A stretch of DNA of 35,381 bases, taken from Spiro-02 sp034114085. Its GTDB lineage: Bacteria > Spirochaetota > Spirochaetia > Sphaerochaetales > Sphaerochaetaceae. Below are positions 8,307-15,433 of this stretch, piece after piece (the first letter of the stretch is position 1; the number at the start of each line of letters is the position of its first letter). The stretch spans positions 1-35,381 of the forward strand of contig JAXEWB010000017.1 in NCBI GenBank assembly GCA_034114085.1. The letters are read 5' to 3'. The notes below the pieces were generated by a model. That model searched no databases. It saw only the letters and a list, made by a program, of their open reading frames with translations, and had not been told where the DNA came from. A program made the translations under genes and the position numbers.

Positions 8307-9401
8307 ATGCGCAAAACTGAACGGGTGCCATGGCGGTGCGCCATGCATCTTGTAGTGGCCATCGCCGTGATGTCCATGGTCCTGGTGGGGGTGGCTTCCT
8401 GTAGCAAGGATGCCAGAGGATCCGCGTCCGCGAACAAGCTCTATCTGTACAACTGGACGTACTATACGCCGGACGAGATCATCGAACAGTTTGAAAAGGA
8501 ATTCAACGTTGACGTGATAGTGGACAATTTCTCATCGAATGAGGAGATGTTCGCCAAGCTGATGGCTGGCGGTGGAAAAGGCTACGACATCATATTCCCG
8601 TCTGCGGACTATACGTCGATTATGATCAGCCTCGGCCTGGTGGAGGAACTGGACCATGCAAAGCTGCCTAACCTAAAATATATCAGCGACTTGGTACGTG
8701 AGAAGGCCGTCTATGATTCCGGCATGATCTATTCCGTACCGTACAACATGGCGGCGACCGGGGTGGCCGTCAACAGAACAAAGGCTCCAGAGGGATATGC
8801 ACACGACTGGTCGATTTTCGCGGACATCAGGTTCGCCAACAGGATGAGCATGCTCGACGACATGCGGGAAGTCATGGGAGCCGCGTTGAAGCACCTCGGA
8901 TATTCCGTCAACACCATCGACCAGGCGCAGCTGGCGGAGGCCAAGGCGCTGATCAACGACACATGGAAGCCAAACCTTGTGAAATTCGATGCGGAGGGGT
9001 TCGGCAAGGCGTTCAGCCGCGGAGAATTCTGGGCGGTCCATGGATACGCAGAAAACATTTTCGAGGAATTCCCCGAAAGCAAATGGGGGGAAATCGACTT
9101 CTTTCTGCCTCCGGAAGGAGGAGCCCTTTCCATTGACAACATGGTCATCGTAAAGGGGTCCGAGCATTCCGACCTTGCCCATGAGTTCATCAACTTCATC
9201 CACAGGCCGGAAGTCTACGCGATTTTTCTCGATACATTCAGGTATCCGGCGATTACGAACACCGAAGCGGGCAAATACACTCAGCACGAGCCGTTTTATC
9301 GGGCCGAGGATGTGAATGATAACTTTGAGGTATTGCAGGACTTGAAAGACGACCTGGAGCTGTACAACGATATCTGGCAGGATATCAGGTATGTGAACTG
9401 A
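8307..9401 (+). CDS. potD: Spermidine/putrescine-binding lipoprotein PotD
   Basis: 364 aa from ATG 8307, selected because GGGAGG lies 8 nt upstream; an earlier in-frame ATG (8271) has no ribosome site. A basic N-terminus and hydrophobic stretch end in the lipobox GVASC, so the mature protein is probably lipidated and anchored outside the cytoplasmic membrane. The mature part begins with LYLYNWTYYTPDEIIEQFEK, the classic opening of PotD/PotF solute-binding proteins, and carries GYDIIFPSADY, VPYNMAATGVAVN and the C-terminal HEFINFIHRPEV. It captures polyamines and hands them to PotBC. A strong terminator follows 37 nt after the stop. Confidence 0.94.
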   Translation: MRKTERVPWRCAMHLVVAIAVMSMVLVGVASCSKDARGSASANKLYLYNWTYYTPDEIIEQFEKEFNVDVIVDNFSSNEEMFAKLMAGGGKGYDIIFPSADYTSIMISLGLVEELDHAKLPNLKYISDLVREKAVYDSGMIYSVPYNMAATGVAVNRTKAPEGYAHDWSIFADIRFANRMSMLDDMREVMGAALKHLGYSVNTIDQAQLAEAKALINDTWKPNLVKFDAEGFGKAFSRGEFWAVHGYAENIFEEFPESKWGEIDFFLPPEGGALSIDNMVIVKGSEHSDLAHEFINFIHRPEVYAIFLDTFRYPAITNTEAGKYTQHEPFYRAEDVNDNFEVLQDLKDDLELYNDIWQDIRYVN

Positions 9402-9438
9402 CGGTTCCTGACTGAACCGGTGATATCCGGAAAACTCC

Positions 9439-9468
9439 AACCGCCCGCTTAGTCGAGGCGGTTTTTTT
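9439..9468 (+). terminator. Rho-independent terminator of potABCD
   Basis: AACCGCC (9439-9445) pairs with GGCGGTT (9457-9463) around an 11-nt loop, followed by a T-run through 9468. It lies 37 nt after the potD stop. Confidence 0.88.
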
Positions 9469-9856
9469 ATACCCCATAGGCAAAAATCACTCGGAAGGCT
9501 TAGATTTCCCATCTTTACTTCTTACATCAAAAAATATTTTAAAAAAAATTTACGCGAAATATCCTGGATGAACTTCTGTCAGACTACATTCAGGTACCCA
9601 TGATATTGTCCGATGTCACAAGAGCGCATATGTCATATTAACTTTATACGTGCCTTCCTGCAAAATTCAGAAAAAAACGGCGGATAACCCCTGTTACGCA
9701 CAGAACAGAACAATGTCATAAGTTAATCAGCCCGAGCTCCTCACATATTCAAATATGTTCAAAGAATATGTAAGATGTTACAAGTTTTAACAATTCACAG
9801 CAACCTCATGACATTTGATAATTCCTTATATTACAATAAATAATTAATTTTTACCA

Positions 9857-9885
9857 TTGACTTGCACTATAACCGAGTATATAGT
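9857..9885 (+). promoter_or_regulatory. Strong promoter of the 99-aa exported protein
   Basis: TTGACT (9857-9862, 5 of 6), spacer 17 nt, TATAGT (9880-9885, 5 of 6). Predicted start near 9892, leaving a leader of about 38 nt before ATG 9930. Confidence 0.72.
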
Positions 9886-9887
9886 GC
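9864..9887. promoter_or_regulatory. Palindromic operator overlapping the promoter
   Basis: GCACTATA (9864-9871) and its exact reverse complement TATAGTGC (9880-9887) are separated by 8 nt. The right arm covers the -10 hexamer and the left arm starts 1 nt after the -35, so a dimeric regulator bound here would block RNA polymerase. Arms of this kind (ACTATA/TATAGT) are common for GntR-type repressors; no regulator gene is in the window. Confidence 0.55.
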
Positions 9888-9929
9888 TTATATCAAACAG
9901 TAAGAAGTTTGAACAGAAGGACGGACGAT

Positions 9930-10229
9930 ATGGCGCATAACACATTCAAGAAGACAAGCAAACTGGTAGCAGTAATCATCCTGCTGTGCTTGGCGTCAGC
10001 TGCCTTCGCCGCGTCTACGTCCGATACCGCGGTCCTCAGACTTCGCGGCTACGTCGCTCCCCGCGCTTCTTTCTCCGCGGATGTCGACGGACAGCTTTCC
10101 GTCGCAGCCAACAACGACGATTTCAATTTCTCCGTACTCGACCAGAATGGACAGAATGTTCAGATTGAGAATGGTCGGATTGTGGCCGATGCGGGGCAGC
10201 AGATGACCTTCTCCGTCATGGCTGTCTGA
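9930..10229 (+). CDS. Small exported protein of unknown function
   Basis: 99 aa from ATG 9930, with AGGA 8 nt upstream; a TTG-initiated extension of 7 codons is possible but has no ribosome site. A signal peptide is clear: basic residues (FKKTSK), hydrophobic core LVAVIILLCLASAAFA, predicted cleavage after AFA. The mature protein of about 70 residues is strand-rich and acidic (SFSADVDGQLSVAANNDDFNFSV) and has no Cys. I do not recognise the family; the short beta-rich shape could suit a surface or pilin-like subunit, but nothing proves it. It is monocistronic, with its own promoter, operator and an 11-bp terminator, which implies independent, possibly high and regulated expression. Confidence 0.7.
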   Translation: MAHNTFKKTSKLVAVIILLCLASAAFAASTSDTAVLRLRGYVAPRASFSADVDGQLSVAANNDDFNFSVLDQNGQNVQIENGRIVADAGQQMTFSVMAV

Positions 10230-10295
10230 GTTATTACATCTATACCTTTCGGGGGAATCATATTTTGGTGGAGGGATCCATCGACAACTTGCATC

Positions 10296-10329
10296 AAGGC
10301 CGGCTAGCTAAGTAGCCGGCCTTCGTTTT
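10296..10329 (+). terminator. Rho-independent terminator after the small exported protein
   Basis: A perfect 11-bp stem, AAGGCCGGCTA (10296-10306) with TAGCCGGCCTT (10313-10323), a 6-nt loop, then CGTTTT. Few T residues on the opposite side, so mainly plus-strand. Confidence 0.85.
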
Positions 10330-10371
10330 ACCTTGCGCAAACGGAATAGTCATGTATGGATATATGGGCGT

Positions 10372-10899
10372 TCAGTCGATGCACAGCCCCATATGGAGGC
10401 CATCGATGAATTCATCATCAAACCGGAACAGCCGGCTGGTCTTTCCTTCCTCTACGAAACCAAACTTCTTGTAAAGCGCGATGGCGTGCTGATTGTCAGA
10501 TCGGACGGTCAAGTTTATCTTGCGGATGCCGGTTTCCTGTCCATGCGCCCAATTGAGCAAAGCGGACAGCAACGCCGACCCGACGCCTTGATTCCAGCAC
10601 TCGCGGCGGACGGAGATGCCGAACTCTCCGACATGGGCCACGCGAGGGCGGGAATGTGCGGAAAAATGCAGGCTGCCAATAATCCTGTCGCCATCCAATG
10701 CCAGCAGATACAGGCAATTGCTGGAACGGAGAGACCGTTCAAGATACTCGGATTCATCTTTGACACCCATGGCGAACTCTCCGGGGCCAAAGGTCAGATT
10801 GTCAGACTCTCCGGCGATATCGTTGATATACCTGAGCAGAGCTTCTGCGTCATCACCCGTCGCTTCCCTGATAATTCTAACAGAGCTTGTCACGGACAT
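10372..10899 (-). CDS. GNAT family N-acetyltransferase
   Basis: 175 aa from ATG 10899, which has GGAGGGAGGAG close upstream; the frame extends 16 codons further without need. The acetyl-CoA fold is visible: VRIIREATGDDAEALLRYI at the N-terminus, motif A (VGEFGISVRRECWNQGVGSALL, with the Q-G-V-G-S pyrophosphate loop, around residues 100-121) and motif B (INLTVRSDNQHAIALYKKFGFVEEG, around 132-156). This is the RimI/YhhY-like branch; the acyl acceptor cannot be read from sequence. It starts 80 nt after the phosphorylase stop and may be the last gene of that operon. Confidence 0.88.
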   Translation of the reverse strand: MSVTSSVRIIREATGDDAEALLRYINDIAGESDNLTFGPGEFAMGVKDESEYLERSLRSSNCLYLLALDGDRIIGSLHFSAHSRPRVAHVGEFGISVRRECWNQGVGSALLSALLNWAHGQETGIRKINLTVRSDNQHAIALYKKFGFVEEGKTSRLFRFDDEFIDGLHMGLCID

Positions 10900-10978
10900 A
10901 GGCTCCTCCCTCCAGGATTGTTCACGTACAGTTTCTCCATTTGCCATTCTTCAACCAATTCTGCTGACACCCGACGAT

Positions 10979-11707
10979 TCAACTGCGTAGCGCAAGGACG
11001 CCGACGCCAACGATTTCCCTGGTGATTCGATTGATTGTCTCGTCTTCCAGAAAGGAAACACCTTCTTCGTCCAGTCCTGCGGCCCAGTTTATAGAGAACG
11101 CTATGGCGGCGAACGGTAAATCAGCTTCCGCGGCGAGTACGGTTTCCGTAGCCGCCGTCATGCCCACATAGTCGCCGCCCATAATTCTGAACATACGGAT
11201 TTCCGCAGGAGTTTCCAGTCGAGGTCCGTTCGTACAGACATAGGTTCCGTTCACGGCGATGTCCCGCCTACCCCGTTCCCGCGCGGCGCAGGCAATCGCC
11301 TTGCGCAATGGCAGGCTGTACGGCTGAACCATTGGCACATGTTTCACCCCGGCATCGCCGCCTGTGAAAAAAGTATGCTCACGAACACCCCCGGTCATGT
11401 CGATGAACTGATCAACAAGCCCCCACGATCCGGGAGGCAATAGTCCGGTAATCGAGCCGACCGCGTACATGCCTATGGCCTGCCCGACCCCCATCCGTTT
11501 CAATGCGGCGATGTTCGCCCGGTAGTTGATCAGATGCGGCGGTACGGAATGTCCCACGCTGTGTCGTGGCAGGAACACAAGGTCTGCGTCCCGCCCGGCG
11601 CCTTCATACAATTCCACATCCCCGTATGGGGTCTGTACGGTACGTCGCGTCATTGCAATCGGGAATGAAGAATCAATGCCGGTTCCTCCGATGATGGCGG
11701 ATTTCAT
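10979..11707 (-). CDS. MTAP/MTIP-type purine nucleoside phosphorylase
   Basis: 242 aa. The purine nucleoside phosphorylase family is shown by GGTGI (7-11), the phosphate-binding RHSxGH (48-53), INYRANI (60-66), the NGTYVCTNGPRLETPAEI block and GMTAATE (182-188). It splits a purine (5'-modified) nucleoside with phosphate to free base and ribose-1-phosphate. Adenosine-type MTAP enzymes carry Asp at the base-recognition position; here the segment reads SINWAAG with Asn207, the pattern expected for 6-oxopurines (inosine, methylthioinosine), so MTIP-like activity is inferred. GMTAATE also departs from the usual MTxxPE (Thr for Pro). The start overlaps the mtnA-like stop as ATGA and has GGAGGAG upstream, so translation is coupled. 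Confidence 0.85.
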   Translation of the reverse strand: MKSAIIGGTGIDSSFPIAMTRRTVQTPYGDVELYEGAGRDADLVFLPRHSVGHSVPPHLINYRANIAALKRMGVGQAIGMYAVGSITGLLPPGSWGLVDQFIDMTGGVREHTFFTGGDAGVKHVPMVQPYSLPLRKAIACAARERGRRDIAVNGTYVCTNGPRLETPAEIRMFRIMGGDYVGMTAATETVLAAEADLPFAAIAFSINWAAGLDEEGVSFLEDETINRITREIVGVGVLALRS

Positions 11708-12801
11708 ATCGTCTCCTCCGAATGCCCGACACCGGGGCGTGAAAATTCATGTCCTCCGATTTGATCGGGTTTGAATATTCCTTCAGCGGTAATGACTGAA
11801 CTCACAAAGTTCGGCGGGATGATGTCAAACGCAGGATAGCATCCCGGCACATCGGGAAGTGTCGTGGGCCGTCCCATCGCCAGGCAGGTTTCCCGACCAT
11901 TCCGTTCCTCCATCACGATGTCGGAGCGCCCCCGCCGGGAGAGATCGGGAGCCATGGAGAACACATTGTAGGGAATACCGAAGGTACGGGCACAGACGGC
12001 GTTGGCCAACGTACCAGTCTTGTTCACGACGGTTCCATCCGCGCATACAAGGTCCGCGGCGGTCATATATCGGTCGATCGTCCCGTCTTCGATATAGTGG
12101 GCGCCCATTCCGTCGCAAATCAGGCGGACTTCAAACCCCAGAGCCTCAAGGCTCGGCGCGGTCAGCCTGGCCCCCTGAAAATACGGCCTGGTTTCAGAGA
12201 CATATACCGATGCGGCACGTCCTTCCCGGCGTGCGAAAATCAGACTCAGCAGGAAGGTATGTTCGGCAAAGCAGGTAGTCAGTATCTTGTCCCCGTCATG
12301 AATCAAGGCGGCTCCCAACCGTCCCATGCGTTCATACACCGAATCAAACGCGTTTTCCCGCCTCCGTACCTGCTCCACGATAGCGTCCGAAACCCCAGCT
12401 TCGGAAACCTGGCGGGATTCGGGCGGGAAAAGCGGCCGGATGTCGGCTAGCAAGCCGTCGAGAGTCCGGGCCATCGTCGTGTTCGTCGGACGTGAGTTTT
12501 TCAGAAGCCGGCAAGCGCCGGCAAAGGTATCGAATGTTTGCGGCGTATCACCGCGGCGCATTCTGGCGGCGAGCCATTCAATCGTCGTAAGGGCGACTTG
12601 CAGCGGACCGCCTCCCTGCGTGACCATCTCCTTGATTGATTTCACGACTTCATCCACCGTGTCGCACGACACGAAACGTCGTTCAAACGGAAACACCCTG
12701 CGATCGCCGATCAGCAATGCGTCGCCTTCGATACGGGCGATGTTCCTTTTTTGCAATAAAAAAGGCAACAAGGAGTCTATGTCATGACTATCGGTATGCA
12801 T
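11704..12801 (-). CDS. mtnA: Divergent MtnA-like (methylthio)ribose-1-phosphate isomerase
   Basis: 365 aa from ATG 12801. eIF2B/MtnA family features align along the length: RPTNTT (104-109, RPTAVN in MtnA), Cys177 in ILTTCFAEH (catalytic Cys of MtnA), ETRPYFQGAR (203-212), Asp250 in the AAD motif (catalytic Asp of GADR), NKTGT (260-264) and PAFDIIP near the C-terminus. MtnA opens methylthioribose-1-phosphate to the ketose-1-phosphate. Divergent points: the substrate-binding RGAPAIG motif is replaced by QGGGPLQ (62-68) and CNxG after the Cys is lost, so the substrate may differ. No Shine-Dalgarno precedes ATG 12801, but a -10 lies 6 nt upstream. The frame continues to ATG 12900, also without a ribosome site. 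Overlaps the phosphorylase by ATGA. Confidence 0.8.
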   Translation of the reverse strand: MHTDSHDIDSLLPFLLQKRNIARIEGDALLIGDRRVFPFERRFVSCDTVDEVVKSIKEMVTQGGGPLQVALTTIEWLAARMRRGDTPQTFDTFAGACRLLKNSRPTNTTMARTLDGLLADIRPLFPPESRQVSEAGVSDAIVEQVRRRENAFDSVYERMGRLGAALIHDGDKILTTCFAEHTFLLSLIFARREGRAASVYVSETRPYFQGARLTAPSLEALGFEVRLICDGMGAHYIEDGTIDRYMTAADLVCADGTVVNKTGTLANAVCARTFGIPYNVFSMAPDLSRRGRSDIVMEERNGRETCLAMGRPTTLPDVPGCYPAFDIIPPNFVSSVITAEGIFKPDQIGGHEFSRPGVGHSEETI

Positions 12802-12807
12802 GACGAC

Positions 12808-12836
12808 ATAGTACAAAGAAGCTATGAAAACGTAAA
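12808..12836 (-). promoter_or_regulatory. mtnA: Candidate leaderless promoter of the mtnA-like gene
   Basis: On the minus strand: TTTACG (12836-12831, 4/6), 17 nt, TACTAT (12813-12808, 4/6), then GTCGTC and the ATG at 12801. Transcription would begin at or next to the start codon. A perfect AGGAGG at 12843-12838 has no start codon at a usable distance. Confidence 0.45.
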
Positions 12837-12928
12837 GCCTCCTGCGTACAGCTCCCGCGCGTTTCAATACGGGACGTTCGGTGGCGCGATTCCGATTCAT
12901 TACAGACTGAATTGCGAACCAGACCGGA

Positions 12929-13441
12929 TCAGTTGTTTTTCCAAAAGTTCCGATGATCGGCGATGATAGCTTCCACCAAAGCGGGATCGGCGACGGGACC
13001 GACGATCACCATGTCTTTCTGCCCATGCTCAAGCACGACTTTCGCAGGAAGGGACAAGGTCGGGTTCTCTTCGTGAGCGCCCGTCAGCGACAGAAGCTGC
13101 GATTCGGTCAAACCGAACACAAGCCGACGGACGTTCGTCCAATACATGGCTCCGGTACACATGGCGCATGGCTCGAAATTCGAATAGAGTGTACAAGTCG
13201 CAAGGAATTCCGGGGAATATTCACGTCCGGCACGAATCATCAGGTTCGTTTCAGCATGTAGGCAAGGGCTTCCTCCCCGACTGTCGTTCCCCTGAGTCAT
13301 CAGGATATTGCCGTCTTTGTCCGCAAGCAGGGCGCCAAACGGATGGTTGCCGGCTGCCATCGCTGTCTTTGCGACCTTCACTGTCTCATACAACAGCTCC
13401 ATGTCTTTCTCTGTTGGCTGTTCAAACCGCACGTTGCCCAT
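12929..13441 (-). CDS. CDA-fold nucleobase/nucleoside deaminase, guanine-deaminase-like
   Basis: 170 aa from ATG 13441, with GGAGG 7 nt upstream. The zinc site of the cytidine-deaminase fold is complete: HAE (62-64, metal His and proton-shuttling Glu) and PCAMC (91-95, two metal Cys). Spacing and the following TGAMYWTNVRRLVFG match the GuaD/TadA/nucleoside-deaminase branch (in GuaD, CLGAIYWA). It should hydrolyse an exocyclic amine of a purine such as guanine or its nucleoside. TadA-like tRNA editing is less likely: the HAETN context and the position ahead of a phosphorylase and isomerase point to purine salvage. The gap to the next gene is 127 nt. Confidence 0.85.
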   Translation of the reverse strand: MGNVRFEQPTEKDMELLYETVKVAKTAMAAGNHPFGALLADKDGNILMTQGNDSRGGSPCLHAETNLMIRAGREYSPEFLATCTLYSNFEPCAMCTGAMYWTNVRRLVFGLTESQLLSLTGAHEENPTLSLPAKVVLEHGQKDMVIVGPVADPALVEAIIADHRNFWKNN

Positions 13442-14039
13442 GTCCGTCCCTCCATTAATATCCACACGGATTCAACATAGTATTAATAAAGAACCCAGGG
13501 CAACCCTACCATGGAACTGTAGCCGATGCAACCGCTTTTTACATTGTATCATGGTTCGCCCTGGGTTCGCTCGACGATTGCCCGGTATCCGCTCCAGGCT
13601 CAATGTCCACCACACCTACCATCGCCTGGTTGTTCGCAGGTCGTTCAGGGGGCTGGACGGATTATTTGAGGGTTAGGGACGTTATGGATTTTCTGAACCA
13701 TCCGTTTTCCCTGCCGGACGAGGGCGATACGGGGAAGGTTCGTCGATTTTCCCCATCGGGCCTTCTCCCCACCCGTCCATGGGAGGCATGGGGCATATTC
13801 AGGTGGAAATACCAGGTTATAAAACCATGCCGGGCGTTATTCATCAACCGATACAATATGGAGACGCTTCGGAAAACAACATGAAAAAAACAAATAAAGC
13901 GGCATTCAGGGCATTCTTTCCGATTGACGTTTCCCGCCAGGTTCCGTACCTTGTAGTATAGTGGTTTCTATTTCCGCCTCCAGCGGGATGGTTCCACCTA
14001 CATTCATCGCATCTGATTGCGAAACAAAAGGTATGGTAT
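13442..14039. other. Intergenic region with a dispersed repeat, no convincing gene
   Basis: 598 nt between the divergent deaminase and FKBP genes. It holds copy A of the dispersed repeat (13491-13643). Beyond it, 13660-14039 contains short frames only, including a 26-codon frame from ATG 13881 without a ribosome site. A TTGACG (13924-13929) and a TATAGT-like hexamer (13957-13962) are 27 nt apart, too far for one promoter. Confidence 0.5.
13491..13643. repeat. Dispersed intergenic repeat, copy A
   Basis: Begins with an 11-bp inverted repeat GAACCCAGGGC (13491-13501) / GCCCTGGGTTC (13558-13568), then a conserved core starting GCTCCAGGCTCAATGTCCAC (13591-13610) and ending GTTGTTCGCAGGTCG (13629-13643). 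The core recurs at 22265-22328. Compared with that copy it has about 22 extra nt inside a GCTC duplication (13569-13590) and lacks about 12 nt after ATCGCC. Confidence 0.7.
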
Positions 14040-15311
14040 ATGAAGACACACAAGATGACAAAATGTATCATGGCGCTGCTGATCGTACTCGCCATCGTTC
14101 CCGCTTTGTTCGCTCAAGGCACGAAAGAGATCGCTTCCGACGCCGTTGTCGGAAAAATCGTCTCATTGAGCCAGAACGAAGGGACGTGGGAGATCATGGT
14201 CCGCGGAACCAATGGCAATGATATCCTTTTCCGTCCGGCCACGGACTGTGAGACCGTCCTTCCCGTCGAAAGCATGCGCGTAGGTGATTATGTCGCAGTG
14301 ACTACGAACGGCATCATGACCATGAGCCTTCCCCCGCAGGCGACGGCCATGGCGATCCAGTGGATCAACCCGCTTGTCGCACAGGGCATCGTGGAAGCGA
14401 ATGTACCTCGCACCAATCTTGAAGTACCTCAAGGGCTTGAAGATCAGTTCAGCTACAGCTACGGCTTCATGCTGATGGATACGGTCCGCATGCAGGGCAT
14501 TTATCCGTACGCAGGCTATTTCGCACGTGGAACCATGGACGCGATCTCCGGCTTAGAACCGTTGATGCCCGTGGATGACATGTACGCGGCCATCGACGAT
14601 TACCAGTACAACATCTTCATGGCGGGCAATGCGACCGATGACATCGGGACAAGGATTGAATCCATTGAGGCGCTGAGCAGCCTCCCAGCCCCCGAAAGCA
14701 CCGACACCATCGGCCGGTTCAGCTATGGTTATGGATATCTGCTGGCGGCCACAGCCCTTTCCCAGGGATTGGAGCTTACTCCCGTCTATATGGCGGCAGG
14801 TGCGTTGGACGCGGCCTATGCCGACGGACAGCTTTTTACTGATGAAGAAATGGAGTCCATCTTCACCGCATATTCGGAAAAACTCTGGGCGGAGATGGAG
14901 CAGATGCTCGCTGAAATGGCCACGCAGAACCTGGCGGAGGCCGAAGAGTTCCTTGCAACCAACAAAAACGCTGAAGGAGTTCAGACTACAGCCAGTGGCT
15001 TGCAGTACATGATTGAGCGAATTGGAAATGGAGTTGTTCCGAATGCGGAATCCACTGTACGGGTCGACTATCAGCTTTCCCTGCTGGACGGCCAGGTGAT
15101 GGACAGTTCCTATGAACGGGGCGTTCCCGCCGAATTCCCCGTCTCCGGCGTTATTCCAGGATTCGCGGAAGCGATAACCATGATGCCGGTCGGCACAAAA
15201 ATGCGCATCTGGGTTCATCCGTCCATGGGCTATGGCGAGGGCGGCACCCAAGATATCGAGCCGAACTCCTTGTTGATCTTCGACCTTGAGATTCTTGGAA
15301 TCGTCGAATAG
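14040..15311 (+). CDS. FKBP-type peptidyl-prolyl isomerase with duplicated N-terminal domain
   Basis: 423 aa with a signal peptide (MALLIVLAIVPALFA, cleavage near residue 25), so it acts outside the cytoplasm. A strand-rich segment (30-110) precedes two FKBP_N-like helical domains in tandem: FSYSYGFMLMDTVRMQGIYP (about 137-205) and FSYGYGYLLAATALSQGLEL (about 230-300), each with the Y-G/M-D-A pattern seen in dimerising FKBPs such as Mip/FkpA. A helical linker (AEAEEFLATNKNAEGV) leads to the FKBP catalytic domain (about 318-423: GLQYMIERIGNG, VRVDYQLSLLDGQVMDSSYERG, MPVGTKMRIWVHPSMGYGEGG, LLIFDLEIL). It likely assists folding of exported proteins. AAGG lies 8 nt before the ATG. A strong terminator follows. 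Confidence 0.92.
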   Translation: MKTHKMTKCIMALLIVLAIVPALFAQGTKEIASDAVVGKIVSLSQNEGTWEIMVRGTNGNDILFRPATDCETVLPVESMRVGDYVAVTTNGIMTMSLPPQATAMAIQWINPLVAQGIVEANVPRTNLEVPQGLEDQFSYSYGFMLMDTVRMQGIYPYAGYFARGTMDAISGLEPLMPVDDMYAAIDDYQYNIFMAGNATDDIGTRIESIEALSSLPAPESTDTIGRFSYGYGYLLAATALSQGLELTPVYMAAGALDAAYADGQLFTDEEMESIFTAYSEKLWAEMEQMLAEMATQNLAEAEEFLATNKNAEGVQTTASGLQYMIERIGNGVVPNAESTVRVDYQLSLLDGQVMDSSYERGVPAEFPVSGVIPGFAEAITMMPVGTKMRIWVHPSMGYGEGGTQDIEPNSLLIFDLEILGIVE

Positions 15312-15333
15312 TTTTCTGAGAGCCAACATCGCG

Positions 15334-15372
15334 AACGCCGTTTCCTCATATCGTGGAAACGGCGTTTCTTTA
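15334..15372 (+). terminator. Rho-independent terminator of the FKBP gene
   Basis: A 12-bp perfect stem AACGCCGTTTCC (15334-15345) / GGAAACGGCGTT (15355-15366), 9-nt loop, then TTCTTTAT. It lies between convergent genes and could also slow minus-strand transcription, though that side lacks a T-run. Confidence 0.85.
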
Positions 15373-15433
15373 TCTATCAGCATCGGTCATGATGCGAACG
15401 GTCGTAGGAAAGTTCCTCCAGACAGGAGAAACA

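Larger units (their letters stand above)
9469..9929. other. AT-rich regulatory island
   Basis: About 460 nt with much lower GC than its surroundings and no gene. It contains an 8-bp inverted repeat ACATATTC/GAATATGT (9743-9750 and 9764-9771, 13 nt apart) and, at its right end, the promoter and operator of the small exported protein. Such composition suggests a curved or H-NS-like-silenced promoter region, or an acquired fragment; both are inference. Confidence 0.5.

Noticed and set aside
12929..13441. TadA (tRNA adenosine deaminase) identity
   Set aside because: Zinc motifs fit, but the context (phosphorylase and isomerase) and the segment around MYWTNVRRLVFG fit a GuaD-like deaminase better.
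13881..13961. 26-codon ORF (MKKTNKAAFRAFF...) upstream of the FKBP gene
   Set aside because: No Shine-Dalgarno at a usable distance and no leader-peptide feature.
13924..13962. TTGACG with TATAGT as FKBP promoter
   Set aside because: The hexamers are 27 nt apart, far outside the sigma-70 range.
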